A DNA stretch of 55,607 bases from the IMG/VR virus record IMGVR_UViG_3300030098_002332, positions 1 through 55,607 of that record, one strand, 5' to 3'. Source of the stretch: a virus. The notes under the pieces are model-generated. The model was given only the letters and a program-made list of their open reading frames with translations. It searched no databases and was not told the origin of the DNA. Of this stretch, positions 30,291 to 39,756 are shown piece by piece. Each line of letters starts with the position of its first letter. Position 1 is the first letter of the stretch. A program made the position numbers and the translations under genes.

Positions 30291-33200
30291 ATGGCATACG
30301 AAGAAAATCCACTATCAGAGGAAGAACTTAGAGGGGCTGTAAGATCTAGAGACACAAGAGAGGCCCCTTCATCTGACAGAACACCAGCAGAAAGAGTTAA
30401 AGATGAGGTAGATGAAATAAGAAGATCAGCAGAAGAATCACAATACGGTTCTTCTTATGGTACATCTTTAATAGAATTATCTGCAGATGTTTATAGTAAT
30501 CCTTTAAACCCTAAGACTAGAGAAAATTTAGAATCAAGAACATTTTTAGAGGGCAAGATAGGCAGAAGTAGTGGTATGGTAACTCCTGCTAGTACAGGTA
30601 AAAGATGGATTTCTGTACAAGCTTATAATCACAGGATTTTTGAAGATGCTTATGATACAGCTAATACAGACATAGGTTTAATTATTACTGTAGCTAAAAA
30701 ACCAAGTACTGGAACTGGCTGGGATCCTGTTGTAGAAATAGTCGATATAACAAATTATACTCCCTCACAATGGCAAGGATCATTACCTCCTAACTCTTCT
30801 ACTAAAGTATCTACTGTAAATACTACAGATAATATAAGTTTATACTATCAAAATAATGCATTTACTCCAGGCGGAGGAGCAACTAATATTCCGTCAACTA
30901 ATGGTTATTTTGAGATAGATTTACAAGTAATTTTCCAATCTGGTCATATTGAGTATTTTACATCTCAAGGTTTTCAAAATGATAATGGACCAATATTGTG
31001 TCCTGTTGGAAATCGTTATCATACTATGCTTGATTATAATTGGGACCCGATGTCTTCTGGTGCTAATACTGAAAAGTTTAATCTTGTAAATGCATGTGGT
31101 AATAAGGCTAATACATACTTTTACAGTAAGGGAATGAATATTCTTAAAGGTGTAAATGCAATAGGAGACTATTCATTACTTACCAGATATGCTCCAATAC
31201 ACAATCCGTCAGGAACTTTAATAGAAGCAGGGTACTATAAAGAATATATTAATGGTGTTTCTCAAAGTGATAGTGCATTTATAGAGCTTGTAAATCAAGT
31301 ACCATTTTCTTGGGGAGACCCTTTAACATCTTATTTAGGACAAAATGGTGTTATAACTCCAGATTATAATCAAACGCAAAGACAATCGTTTAAAAGAATT
31401 GATCTTTTATTTCAGCATAATAATACAAACTACCATACAGAGATTTTTGGGAATAATACTACAGGATTTATAGATGAAACCTGGTTTCAATCAAATTACC
31501 AAGGTATAACTTTATCTGGAGGTTTTGAAGGATATGACACTAGCTATACAAATAATGATATAAGTAGTTTTGAGCATATAAGAAATCGTGTGCAAGCTGC
31601 AATGCAAAAGCAGTATATATTTAGCTATACAGCATATTATTCAGAAAATATTACTTCATGCACACCATCGCAGTCAACTTCTTATACTGTTTGTGATAGT
31701 CAAGGTAATGCTAGTCATTATGTAACAACAGGTAAAGATTGTGCTGGTAATACAATTCCGGCTGCAGATTTACCTGGAGGTGCTAATAATGCTAATGTTT
31801 TGTTTATACATGATCAAGCTTGTTGTACTGCTTGTACTTTAACATTAACAGCAAATAGTATAGATGCTAGTTATGGAGGTACTGATGGTATTATTACTTG
31901 GAATGCTAGAGATTTAGGAGCTCCATCAGGAAATCCTTTTAATACTGGCAGTATGTATACTGTTACAGTAACAGATTCTAGTGGTGTAGCCGTAGGTGTA
32001 ACTGCGCCATCAGGAGGTAATACATTTACAGATAATACTTGTGATACTAACACAACAGCTGGTACAGCTAATTTAGTGACTTGTGATCCAAGTAACAAAA
32101 TTGTTCCTGGTATGCAAGTATCTGGAACTGGAATACCGGCTACTGGTACAGTTTTTGTAGGGGCAATAACGGCTGGTACAGTAAGTTCAAATGTAACTCA
32201 ATTTTCATTAGTTGACACAGCAGGAGGACCTGTTAATGCAAATGCAATAGGTACTAATGTAACTTTAACGTTTTCAACAGGAGATACAGGACAACAAGGT
32301 AATTTAGCGCCTAATGATACTGCTAATCCTTTTTATACTGTATGCGTAACTGATGAGGATGGGTGTCAAGAGTGTGTTCAACTTGTAGTAAGAGAAGCTC
32401 CAAATGCGCCTACAGGTTGTACAGATAACACTGCTGTAAATTATGATGCAACTGCAATTATTGATGACGGTAGTTGTATTTTATGTAATGCAACTTCTGG
32501 ATTGTTAGAAGATCCAGCTGGAACAAATACAACACCTTTATTTGGTAATACATATGCAGGATCTACTTCAGCAACCTGGAATAGTGGTTTTGGAGCTAGT
32601 GCAACACATAATAGTGATGGTACTTTATCAGTAAGTGCGTCGCCAATAGCGTCTGCTATGGCTTATATGGATTGGGATGCTAACTCTAAATTTGAAATAC
32701 TATTATATAAAACTTTAAATCCGGGAGATCCAAGCACAGCAACAGGAGCAGTTCAAATAGGAGGAACTATAAACGCTGGTACTTTAGATATTGTAACAAC
32801 AGCATCTCACACATTTACAGGATTAGCTTATGGTTACTATACTATAAGAGTTAGATATGTAGATACAAATACTGTTAGCACACTAGAAGATTGTTTTACA
32901 GAATTTTACGGTACAGTACAAGCACAGGTTTGTGATGCAATAGGAAACGCACATTATATGACTGTGCCATCAGATCTTGCTTTACAAGACCCACAAAACA
33001 GTTTACTTTGTTCTAATACTATACCTTGTTGTACACTACAAGATATTACAGAATCTTTTGATCTTGGAAATTGTAATCCAATATTATTTTCTAATATATT
33101 TTGTGACCCTTCAAGAACTGTAACAGTTACATGGTCATATAGTACTAATGGATCTACTTACACAAATCTTGGTAGCTACAATTTAGGTACTATAAATCCT

Positions 33201-34901
33201 GGATCAGGAGTAACAGCATATGCAGCTCCTGGAAATAATTATGCTTCAGGTCACTGGTTTGCGCAAAATGGAACGGGTTATTATAAAGTAGAAATAAGTG
33301 CTGTTACTGTTGGACATACTTCAAATACTTGTATAGAACAAAAGGTTGGTTATTTTACTTTCCCTGTAACAGGGTGTATGGATGCAAATGCACACAATTA
33401 TAACCCAAATGCTGTATGTCCTGGACAATGTGCTTATCCTAGTTATGAGTGTGACCAAGCAACAGGACAATGCTATGATCCTTGGCAGGGTACATTTACA
33501 GGATACACTCCAGGTCAATACAATTGTTTAAATGGTCCTGGTTGTTGTAACTCTGCTTGTATTCCTCCAACTGTTTATGGGTGTACAGATTCGTGTGCAA
33601 CAAATTATAATGCATTAGCAACACAAGACGACGGTTCGTGTACATATACAGCATGTTTAGACCAGCTAGCATCAAACTATTTACAAAATTGTTGTAATCA
33701 AAATTATTACGCTGCAAATCAAGTTGTAGGGCCAGACAATAGTTGTTGTATAAATCCTTGTACTAATCCAAATACTTTAGATGTAGTAACAACAGATGCA
33801 ACTTCTACATGTACTGTATTTAATAATGATGGTACAGCAACTTTAACAGTTACAGTAAACACTGGGGCTACAACGTGGACTTGGGAACTTTTTGATGTGC
33901 AAGGAAATTCAATATACTCTGATGGTATTACATATACAGGGTCAGGATCAGCTCCAACGTATACTACATTAGGAACAGGAAGTTATAGCATTACAGTAAC
34001 AGATAATTTAGGATGTGTTGAAACTAATAATTTTATAGTAGACAGTAATGGACCTACTGTAGGTTGTACTGATCCAAATGCAGATAACTACGATCCAAAT
34101 GCAGTTTGTGATTGTGGTTGTTGTTTTATAGAAGGGTGTATAGATCCTAACGCTACAAACTATAATCCTAATGCAACCGTGCCTGATGGTAGTTGTGAAT
34201 ATGCAGATATACCACCTAGCCCATGTGTACCAGAATCTTTAGAAACAGAAAGATTTAAATTAGATATATGTATAGCTCAAAAAGGATCAAGATGGTTAAA
34301 CAATTATAAAATAGGTAGAACAGATGATTGTTCGTTAATGAATAAATGGAAATTAATTCTAATAGATTATTTATTAAGTCAACATGAGCTAAACTGCCTG
34401 TTTAATTGTGCTGATATAGAATCATCAAGTGTATCAGCAGTTCAAGATTGTAATGCGTTATGGGTAACTGGAGGTCCTAGTACAGGGCAAAACCATGACC
34501 CTAATCATTTAGGAGCAAGTATAGTAAACCCAGGAGAAGGAACAACTATTACAGAATATGATGGTTATCCAAATGGTTGGTTTGGATATGTGCCAGGAGG
34601 TAGCCCTACATGTAATTTTAGTTTTGTAGGAGATGTTGTTAAATTTGATTTACCAACAGGACATCCACTGGCAACATGGTTAAATGGAACAATATGGACA
34701 CTTACAGCAAATCCTGCTAATAATCCAACTGGAATGCATCAAGGTTGTAAACTATCAAAAATACAACATTATACACAATGTTTAGACTACAGATCGGTAA
34801 CAATAACAACAACTGAAAATTATTACGATAAATATATTAACTTTGTAACTAAATTCTGTGCTGACTGTGACACCAAGATATTAAAAAATAAAACAAATTA
34901 A
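30291..34901 (+). CDS. Giant multidomain fibre/adhesin-like virion protein (1536 aa)
   Basis: The N-terminal 90 residues are charged and helical, possibly the virion-binding base. About residues 90-450 are a beta-rich domain. From about 500 onward come Ig-like/SprB-type segments (CTLTLTANSIDASYGGTDG; YSITVTDNLGCVETNNFIV) of the sort found in flavobacterial surface proteins. At least five copies of the repeat GC-x-D...NY-x-PNA...GSC lie between about 708 and 1300. The C-terminal 220 residues are Cys-containing and unique. It is probably a head or tail fibre contacting the host, using domains shared with host adhesins. Confidence 0.7.
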   Translation: MAYEENPLSEEELRGAVRSRDTREAPSSDRTPAERVKDEVDEIRRSAEESQYGSSYGTSLIELSADVYSNPLNPKTRENLESRTFLEGKIGRSSGMVTPASTGKRWISVQAYNHRIFEDAYDTANTDIGLIITVAKKPSTGTGWDPVVEIVDITNYTPSQWQGSLPPNSSTKVSTVNTTDNISLYYQNNAFTPGGGATNIPSTNGYFEIDLQVIFQSGHIEYFTSQGFQNDNGPILCPVGNRYHTMLDYNWDPMSSGANTEKFNLVNACGNKANTYFYSKGMNILKGVNAIGDYSLLTRYAPIHNPSGTLIEAGYYKEYINGVSQSDSAFIELVNQVPFSWGDPLTSYLGQNGVITPDYNQTQRQSFKRIDLLFQHNNTNYHTEIFGNNTTGFIDETWFQSNYQGITLSGGFEGYDTSYTNNDISSFEHIRNRVQAAMQKQYIFSYTAYYSENITSCTPSQSTSYTVCDSQGNASHYVTTGKDCAGNTIPAADLPGGANNANVLFIHDQACCTACTLTLTANSIDASYGGTDGIITWNARDLGAPSGNPFNTGSMYTVTVTDSSGVAVGVTAPSGGNTFTDNTCDTNTTAGTANLVTCDPSNKIVPGMQVSGTGIPATGTVFVGAITAGTVSSNVTQFSLVDTAGGPVNANAIGTNVTLTFSTGDTGQQGNLAPNDTANPFYTVCVTDEDGCQECVQLVVREAPNAPTGCTDNTAVNYDATAIIDDGSCILCNATSGLLEDPAGTNTTPLFGNTYAGSTSATWNSGFGASATHNSDGTLSVSASPIASAMAYMDWDANSKFEILLYKTLNPGDPSTATGAVQIGGTINAGTLDIVTTASHTFTGLAYGYYTIRVRYVDTNTVSTLEDCFTEFYGTVQAQVCDAIGNAHYMTVPSDLALQDPQNSLLCSNTIPCCTLQDITESFDLGNCNPILFSNIFCDPSRTVTVTWSYSTNGSTYTNLGSYNLGTINPGSGVTAYAAPGNNYASGHWFAQNGTGYYKVEISAVTVGHTSNTCIEQKVGYFTFPVTGCMDANAHNYNPNAVCPGQCAYPSYECDQATGQCYDPWQGTFTGYTPGQYNCLNGPGCCNSACIPPTVYGCTDSCATNYNALATQDDGSCTYTACLDQLASNYLQNCCNQNYYAANQVVGPDNSCCINPCTNPNTLDVVTTDATSTCTVFNNDGTATLTVTVNTGATTWTWELFDVQGNSIYSDGITYTGSGSAPTYTTLGTGSYSITVTDNLGCVETNNFIVDSNGPTVGCTDPNADNYDPNAVCDCGCCFIEGCIDPNATNYNPNATVPDGSCEYADIPPSPCVPESLETERFKLDICIAQKGSRWLNNYKIGRTDDCSLMNKWKLILIDYLLSQHELNCLFNCADIESSSVSAVQDCNALWVTGGPSTGQNHDPNHLGASIVNPGEGTTITEYDGYPNGWFGYVPGGSPTCNFSFVGDVVKFDLPTGHPLATWLNGTIWTLTANPANNPTGMHQGCKLSKIQHYTQCLDYRSVTITTTENYYDKYINFVTKFCADCDTKILKNKTN
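32414..34205 (+). repeat. GCxD...NY...GSC repeats in the giant fibre
   Basis: About five protein-level copies begin near 32417, 33373, 33580, 34063 and 34135. Each starts GCTD/GCMD/GCID, has an NYDP/NYNP centre and ends DDGSC, PGQC or similar. The pattern resembles calcium-binding thrombospondin-3-like repeats of marine Bacteroidota proteins. They are scattered between beta domains rather than in one tandem block. Confidence 0.7.
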
Positions 34902-34903
34902 AT

Positions 34904-36346
34904 ATGGCAACTAACAGAAATATATATGATTTAAGAACACTAGCTAAAACAAGTGTAGATAGTAATGACTATTTAGAGGTAGCTAATCAAACAACTAAAG
35001 CGCCATCTAAGTTACTAGTGTCTTCTCTATTTCCAACATTTTCTACAACCGGTACTGGTAGTGAAAATATTTGGATTGATATAACAAATAAAAACCAACT
35101 AAATTTTAAAGGAATAAAGTCAGGAGATACTGGACTATTAACTGTAGCTACAACTTCTAACAATATAGTATTAACAGCTTTAGAAGCAGGTATAGATCTT
35201 AGTTTATGTAATAACACTTCATCAGGATTTATTTCTGGAATAGATTTTTCAGGAACAGTTACTGGAGAAAATTTAGTAATAAATGGTGGAACAGGATTAT
35301 CTACAATTGCAAAAGGAGCTGTATTGTATGCAGATGCTACAGATTCATTAGCGGCTAGCACAGCAATGTCTACAAATGGACAATTACTTATAGGTAATGC
35401 AACTGCTGGTTATCCATCAGTAGCTACACTTACTGCAGGTAGTAATGTAACAATTACTAATGGTGCTGGATCAATTACAATAGCTGCTAGTTTAACAACT
35501 TTAGCTGCAGACTTAGATTGTGATAATAATGACATTGATTTAGGTACAGGATATTTAAGTTCTGATGGAAATCAAAATGGAATACGAGTTACAGGATCAA
35601 ATGCATATATAGGGGCTTCTGGAAACTACCACGATTCAGATGTTTTAAATTTAGCTGGAGGTGGTATAAGATTTAGCAATACAGCATCTGTAGATATAAA
35701 ACCTAATGCTACCACATCAAGCACAGCAGGACAGCCTGTTACAATTGAGGCTGGAAGCAGTGCTTCTGGTAATGCAGGTAAATTAACACTTAAGGGTGGT
35801 ACTGCAGCATCAGGAGGAGGAAACGGTGGAGATGTAGAGATATATGGTGGTAGTGAAGCTGGAGGTACAGCTGCATCTATTAAAAATTATGTATATGATG
35901 GTTCAGGAAGTGCTGTAGAAAGTTTAACAGTAGAAGGAAATAGTGCTAATCCTAATGTAAAAGTATGTAAAGGTAATTTAGTAATTACTGAAGCTACAAA
36001 AGGTATTATACATACAGGTAGTGGTGTAGTTACACAGGCAACTAACCATAGTACAGATGTAACAATTAATTCAACATCTGGTGTTATTACTTTGGCTGGT
36101 GTAGCTTTAGCTGCAGGAGCAGAAGCAGATTTTGCAGTTACAAATAGTACTGTTCAGACAGACTCAGTTATATTATTAACTGTGCAGTCTCCAGCTGCTG
36201 CTAGCGCAACTGACAATGCAACACTAATAGCACAACTTGATGCAGTAGCTAACGGAAGTTTTAATATTAGATTAACTAATCCGGGAGCTGCAACAACATC
36301 AACAAACGCACACAAAATTCACTTTTTAGTGATAAACAATAGTTAA
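34904..36346 (+). CDS. Tail-fibre-like protein (480 aa)
   Basis: A 480-aa Gly/Ala/Thr/Ser-rich protein with short beta repeats typical of trimeric phage fibres: GAVLYADATDSLAASTA, GQLLIGNATAGYPSVATLTA and SNVTITNGAGSITIAA. The phrase pattern 'LLIGNATAGYPSVATLTAG' is common in phage fibre proteins of very different hosts. The last 100 residues form a compact beta domain (SVILLTVQSPAAASATDNAT). It starts two bases after the giant fibre gene and probably forms part of the same adhesion structure. Confidence 0.7.
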   Translation: MATNRNIYDLRTLAKTSVDSNDYLEVANQTTKAPSKLLVSSLFPTFSTTGTGSENIWIDITNKNQLNFKGIKSGDTGLLTVATTSNNIVLTALEAGIDLSLCNNTSSGFISGIDFSGTVTGENLVINGGTGLSTIAKGAVLYADATDSLAASTAMSTNGQLLIGNATAGYPSVATLTAGSNVTITNGAGSITIAASLTTLAADLDCDNNDIDLGTGYLSSDGNQNGIRVTGSNAYIGASGNYHDSDVLNLAGGGIRFSNTASVDIKPNATTSSTAGQPVTIEAGSSASGNAGKLTLKGGTAASGGGNGGDVEIYGGSEAGGTAASIKNYVYDGSGSAVESLTVEGNSANPNVKVCKGNLVITEATKGIIHTGSGVVTQATNHSTDVTINSTSGVITLAGVALAAGAEADFAVTNSTVQTDSVILLTVQSPAAASATDNATLIAQLDAVANGSFNIRLTNPGAATTSTNAHKIHFLVINNS

Positions 36347-36371
36347 TATTAATCAATAAATAAATAGACCA

Positions 36372-36788
36372 ATGACAAAAACAATTAATGCAACAAAAGG
36401 AGAACTAGTAACAATTATAAATGGATTGTTTGGGGTTCAAGAATTAAAAGGTAAAAAATTTAGTTTAGTAGTAAGTAAAAATATTGCTATCCTAAAAGAA
36501 ACTTTAAAAGATCTAGAAGACGCAGGTAAGCCGTCTGAAGAATTTTTAAAAATAGCTCAAGAGGTAAATGAAATTGCCACTAAAAATGAAGAAGGAGCTA
36601 AAGAAAAAATTGATAAGATCGAAGAAGATAACAAAGAGTTAGTTGAAGCTAGAAGAACTCAAATGGATAAAGTAGAAAAAATGATGCAAGAATCTGCAGA
36701 AGTAGAATTAAATACTATTGCAGAAGATCTTTTACCAGAAGATATATCAGCTCAACAAATTAATAAAATAATAAAAATAATAGAATAA
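36372..36788 (+). CDS. Small helical acidic protein (138 aa)
   Basis: A 138-aa acidic, fully helical protein (KINKIIKIIE end; GAKEKIDKIEEDNKELVEAR centre) with coiled-coil potential. It sits in the fibre region and overlaps the next gene by one base (TAATG). It may be a chaperone or trimerisation helper for the fibre proteins, as found in other phage fibre operons. No family recognised. Confidence 0.6.
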   Translation: MTKTINATKGELVTIINGLFGVQELKGKKFSLVVSKNIAILKETLKDLEDAGKPSEEFLKIAQEVNEIATKNEEGAKEKIDKIEEDNKELVEARRTQMDKVEKMMQESAEVELNTIAEDLLPEDISAQQINKIIKIIE

Positions 36789-37081
36789 TGGCTATAAGAA
36801 CAACATCAGAATCTTTATTACACGATAGCGCAATAGCTCTTAACAAAAGCTTAGGAATGCATGGTGTAGTAATGGTTACAGGTACTGCTACTACAACAGC
36901 AACATCTGGAACATATTTTGCAGTACAGTTTGTTACAGATTGTACTCCTACAACATTGACAATCTCTAATTCAACAACAGTAACTAGTGTGCAACACAAA
37001 GCAGGAACTGTTATATACGGAGACATTACAGCAATAACTGCAGGTAGTGGAGAAACTTATATATTATATAAAGCAAAATAA
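36788..37081 (+). CDS. Small beta-rich fibre-region protein (97 aa)
   Basis: A 97-aa beta protein with Thr-rich strands (TGTATTTATSGTYFAVQFVT; STTVTSVQHKAGTVIYGDI). It resembles the other small beta proteins in this block (29337-29693 and 41973-42341) and overlaps both neighbours by one base, so it is translated as part of the fibre cluster. Probably a virion decoration or fibre-tip subunit. Confidence 0.6.
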   Translation: MAIRTTSESLLHDSAIALNKSLGMHGVVMVTGTATTTATSGTYFAVQFVTDCTPTTLTISNSTTVTSVQHKAGTVIYGDITAITAGSGETYILYKAK

Positions 37082-37875
37082 TGTTAGGATTAGGACTAAG
37101 TAGAACTAAAAGCAGCCTTGTACCGGCACTTCCAGCATTTACAAATGCAGATCCACAAAATGACAGAGGGTTTGTTTTTGATGGTAATGGAGATTTTTTA
37201 CAGGTTAATGATCATGATGATTTTTCATTTAATAATGCTGGCGCAGGTAACAATCCTTTTAGTATAGCTTTTTGGATAAAAAGAGATGGTACAGGGGCAA
37301 ACGAAGCTCTTTTTTCTAAAGCAGCGACTAATAATTATGAGTACAGAGTATTTTTTCTAAATGATGATATTTATTTTGATGTTTATGATACTACTACTTC
37401 TAAATACACTCGTAAATACAAAGGCGGTATTGGAAATACTACTAACTGGCAACATTGGGTTTTTGTTTATGATGGAGGTTTAACTGGTCCAATTTTAACA
37501 ATATATGTAAATGGTAGTGATATAGGGTCTTTAAGTAGTGGTTCTAGTGGTGGAGGTGGAGATATGGAAAACTTAGGGGCCGCTTTTAAACTAGGAGCAA
37601 TGGATGCAGCGTCTTATGATTATGATGGAAAAATGATGCAGGTTATATTATGGGATGCAGAATTAACAGCAGACGAAGCTGCATATATTTATGCATCAGG
37701 AAATGCTGCTAGGAACCCACTAGTTGAAAGTACAACTTATAGTAAACATAATAATGTAGTAGCATGGTGGCCTTTAGATGATGCTAACGGTCACGAAGAT
37801 CATGGAGGTAGAGGACATGATTTTACAAAAAATGGAAATGCAGATTTAGATACTGGCGCTGATGCTCCGTGGTAA
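37081..37875 (+). CDS. Concanavalin A-like (LamG-type) lectin protein
   Basis: A 264-aa protein with the LamG/ConA-like lectin jelly roll: DRGFVFDGNGDFLQVNDHDD, PFSIAFWIKRDGTG, NWQHWVFVYDGG then LTIYVNGSDIG, and a closing strand KMMQVILWDAELTADEAAYI. The WQHWVFVYDG pattern and the VNG turn are hallmarks. Such domains bind glycans; in a phage fibre region the natural role is binding to the host surface polysaccharide. Final residues include AWWPLDDANG. It has no signal peptide. Confidence 0.82.
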   Translation: MLGLGLSRTKSSLVPALPAFTNADPQNDRGFVFDGNGDFLQVNDHDDFSFNNAGAGNNPFSIAFWIKRDGTGANEALFSKAATNNYEYRVFFLNDDIYFDVYDTTTSKYTRKYKGGIGNTTNWQHWVFVYDGGLTGPILTIYVNGSDIGSLSSGSSGGGGDMENLGAAFKLGAMDAASYDYDGKMMQVILWDAELTADEAAYIYASGNAARNPLVESTTYSKHNNVVAWWPLDDANGHEDHGGRGHDFTKNGNADLDTGADAPW

Positions 37876-37885
37876 TTTAATTAAT

Positions 37886-38992
37886 ATGAAAAAATTAAGT
37901 ACAATATTTTTAATTTTTATAGCATTTAGTTTAAATGCTCAAACTTTTGAAGTTAAAGGGTATGAGTATAATATAAATAATATGTTAAAAGATCAATTAA
38001 AATTTGCTACAATATACGGGGCTGTAAATGGAGGTACATCTATTTCTGATGTAAAACAATTTTCTGTGTTAGATGGACTACAAACTTCAATAGTAGAAAC
38101 TCCCTATGACTATTCTCTTACAATAGGTATACGTAAGATAGCTAGGTTTGGTTATGAGAATAGAGCTAATACTTTTTATGACGGTACTGAGTCTAATTAT
38201 AGTGATGCTGCTACAGTTGGTAAAGTGCAAGGATTTGAATATTTATTTGAAATAGACTATGCTAGACAACAAGGTTTAGATTACATAGACCAGCATCATT
38301 TTATAAGATATAGCTCTGATGATGATTGTGATGGCCCGTTGTGTGTAAACCATTTTGCAGCAAAAGTAGAATACCTTAAAGATGGTTTTGCAGATGTAGA
38401 GTACTTTGAATTATCAGAAAGGTATAGGTTTAAGAAAAATAAAGACTTAGCTTTTAGTATAGGTGCAGCTCACAGATTGGCTCAACCTTATGGTTACGAC
38501 CCTTTATCAGAATGGATGCTATCAAATGGTAATTTACATTATACTTATTTAGCAATACAAGAAGGATACACTATAGATGTTGCAAATAGTGAATATAAAG
38601 ACCCTAGTGGTAATATAGTTGCTAATAGTTCTGATGTTTGGAAAGAGGTTGTAATACCACAAGTATTAGCAGACTATACAAAGAAAAAGAAAGATGAGTT
38701 GGAAAGAATAATACAGCATTCTGTTGTATTAGGATTTGACTACTACACTTATAATAAAAATACATGGCTACACGCATGGGGTAATTTATTACCTTGGCAC
38801 TATAATGATGGTAGTGAATTTTCGTATCATAACTTTATAGAAGATAATCAATGGTATGACTATTCTGCAGGTGTTATTTACGGTATTAAAGTAAATAAAC
38901 AATTAGGATATTTTGCAGAAGGTAAATACAATAAATATTGGAATAGAGAATGGTATGATTTTAAATTTGGAATTAATTATATAATAAGATGA
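37886..38992 (+). CDS. Secreted outer-membrane beta-barrel-like protein (368 aa)
   Basis: From the ATG at 37886 the product has a clear signal peptide (MKKLSTIFLIFIAFSLNAQ, cleavage likely after NAQ); the longer frame from 37862 adds residues that would mask it. The mature part has long amphipathic strands separated by turns (YDYSLTIGIRKIARFGYENR; HSVVLGFDYYTYNKNTW; YSAGVIYGIKVNKQLGYFAE) and ends WYDFKFGINYIIR, consistent with a barrel of the outer membrane. A phage-encoded outer-membrane protein could block superinfection or alter the envelope. It begins an envelope-directed cassette. Confidence 0.7.
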   Translation: MKKLSTIFLIFIAFSLNAQTFEVKGYEYNINNMLKDQLKFATIYGAVNGGTSISDVKQFSVLDGLQTSIVETPYDYSLTIGIRKIARFGYENRANTFYDGTESNYSDAATVGKVQGFEYLFEIDYARQQGLDYIDQHHFIRYSSDDDCDGPLCVNHFAAKVEYLKDGFADVEYFELSERYRFKKNKDLAFSIGAAHRLAQPYGYDPLSEWMLSNGNLHYTYLAIQEGYTIDVANSEYKDPSGNIVANSSDVWKEVVIPQVLADYTKKKKDELERIIQHSVVLGFDYYTYNKNTWLHAWGNLLPWHYNDGSEFSYHNFIEDNQWYDYSAGVIYGIKVNKQLGYFAEGKYNKYWNREWYDFKFGINYIIR

Positions 38993-39111
38993 AAACTATG
39001 AAAGAAAAATTTTGTAAATGGATTCAAGCTATAACGTTTGGATTAGTGTGTTTTAATTTATGTACAAAACCTGAAGTATGTGACGCAGGTGATAATTGTT
39101 GTAAAAAATAA
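38989..39111 (+). CDS. Small Cys-rich peptide with hydrophobic segment (40 aa)
   Basis: Its ATG overlaps the stop of the barrel gene (ATGA). The 40-aa product starts MKTMKEKFCKWIQAITFGLV, continues through CFNLC and ends with several cysteines (VCDAGDNCCKK). A basic N-terminus plus short hydrophobic segment plus Cys resembles a tiny signal-bearing or lipoprotein-like peptide, but the lipobox is not canonical. It ends five bases before the next ATG. Perfect fit between neighbours supports a real gene. Confidence 0.5.
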   Translation: MKTMKEKFCKWIQAITFGLVCFNLCTKPEVCDAGDNCCKK

Positions 39112-39115
39112 TACC

Positions 39116-39397
39116 ATGGCAAAAGAACTAAACGAAGATACAGCGTTTAAGCTAAGTATTAAAACAATGATGGGTCTAGGTTTTGCAATAGTAACTTTAG
39201 CTGGTATGTGGTTTACACTTCAAGCAGATATTGCTGAAGCTAAAGAATTACCTGCTCCACCAGATCCTGAAGTTACACGTATGGAATTTGATATGAAAGA
39301 TCAAATGATACGTCAAACTATATTGGACACACAAGAAGATGTAACTGAAATAAAAGCTACTCTTGAGAAAATTGAAGATAAATTATATAACAGGTAA
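39116..39397 (+). CDS. Single-TM protein with coiled coil (93 aa)
   Basis: Start at 39116 gives a 93-aa protein with one transmembrane helix (MMGLGFAIVTLAGMWFTLQA, about 18-37), a Pro-rich linker (ELPAPPDPEV) and a C-terminal coiled coil (EDVTEIKATLEKIEDKLYNR). The layout is like small spanin- or holin-associated membrane proteins or anti-holins, and lysis genes lie 3 kb downstream. It could also act in the envelope cassette. The earlier ATG at 39080 would overlap the 40-aa gene and is rejected. Confidence 0.6.
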   Translation: MAKELNEDTAFKLSIKTMMGLGFAIVTLAGMWFTLQADIAEAKELPAPPDPEVTRMEFDMKDQMIRQTILDTQEDVTEIKATLEKIEDKLYNR

Positions 39398-39398
39398 A

Positions 39399-39755
39399 AT
39401 GAAAAGTCCAGTATGGAAAATTATGGTAACGTACTTACTTGTGCTATTCTTATTATCTGTCTCGTCAGATGCCTTTTCACAGATTACGATAAAGAGCTTT
39501 AATGCTGGGTGGAATAAGTCTAACGCTGTAGAGTGGTTAAATAAATTAAAAGATGTTAAAACTATTAGTTACATAGATGTTGCTAAAGATGTTAAGGCAC
39601 AAAAGAAATATAAGATAGCAGCTGTGCCTACAATAATAATATTTAAAGATGGTGAAGAAGTTGCAAGATTTCAAGCTGATCTTAGTTTTACAATGGTAGC
39701 TACAAAAGAAGAAGTACAAGAAGAAATAGATAATCAATTAATGAGTGATTTTTAA
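39399..39755 (+). CDS. Exported thioredoxin-fold protein lacking the CxxC motif (118 aa)
   Basis: The ATG at 39399 begins a protein with a signal peptide (VTYLLVLFLLSVSSDAFSQ). The mature domain matches the thioredoxin fold: a beta strand with DVAKD (as in VDVDxN), a helix KAQKKYKI, then the cis-proline strand AAVPTIIIFKDGEEVARFQA. The region where CxxC would lie (FNAGWNKSNAVEWL) has no Cys, so it cannot be a redox enzyme. It may be a periplasmic chaperone or binding module. Next gene starts one base after its stop. Confidence 0.7.
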   Translation: MKSPVWKIMVTYLLVLFLLSVSSDAFSQITIKSFNAGWNKSNAVEWLNKLKDVKTISYIDVAKDVKAQKKYKIAAVPTIIIFKDGEEVARFQADLSFTMVATKEEVQEEIDNQLMSDF

Positions 39756-39756
39756 A

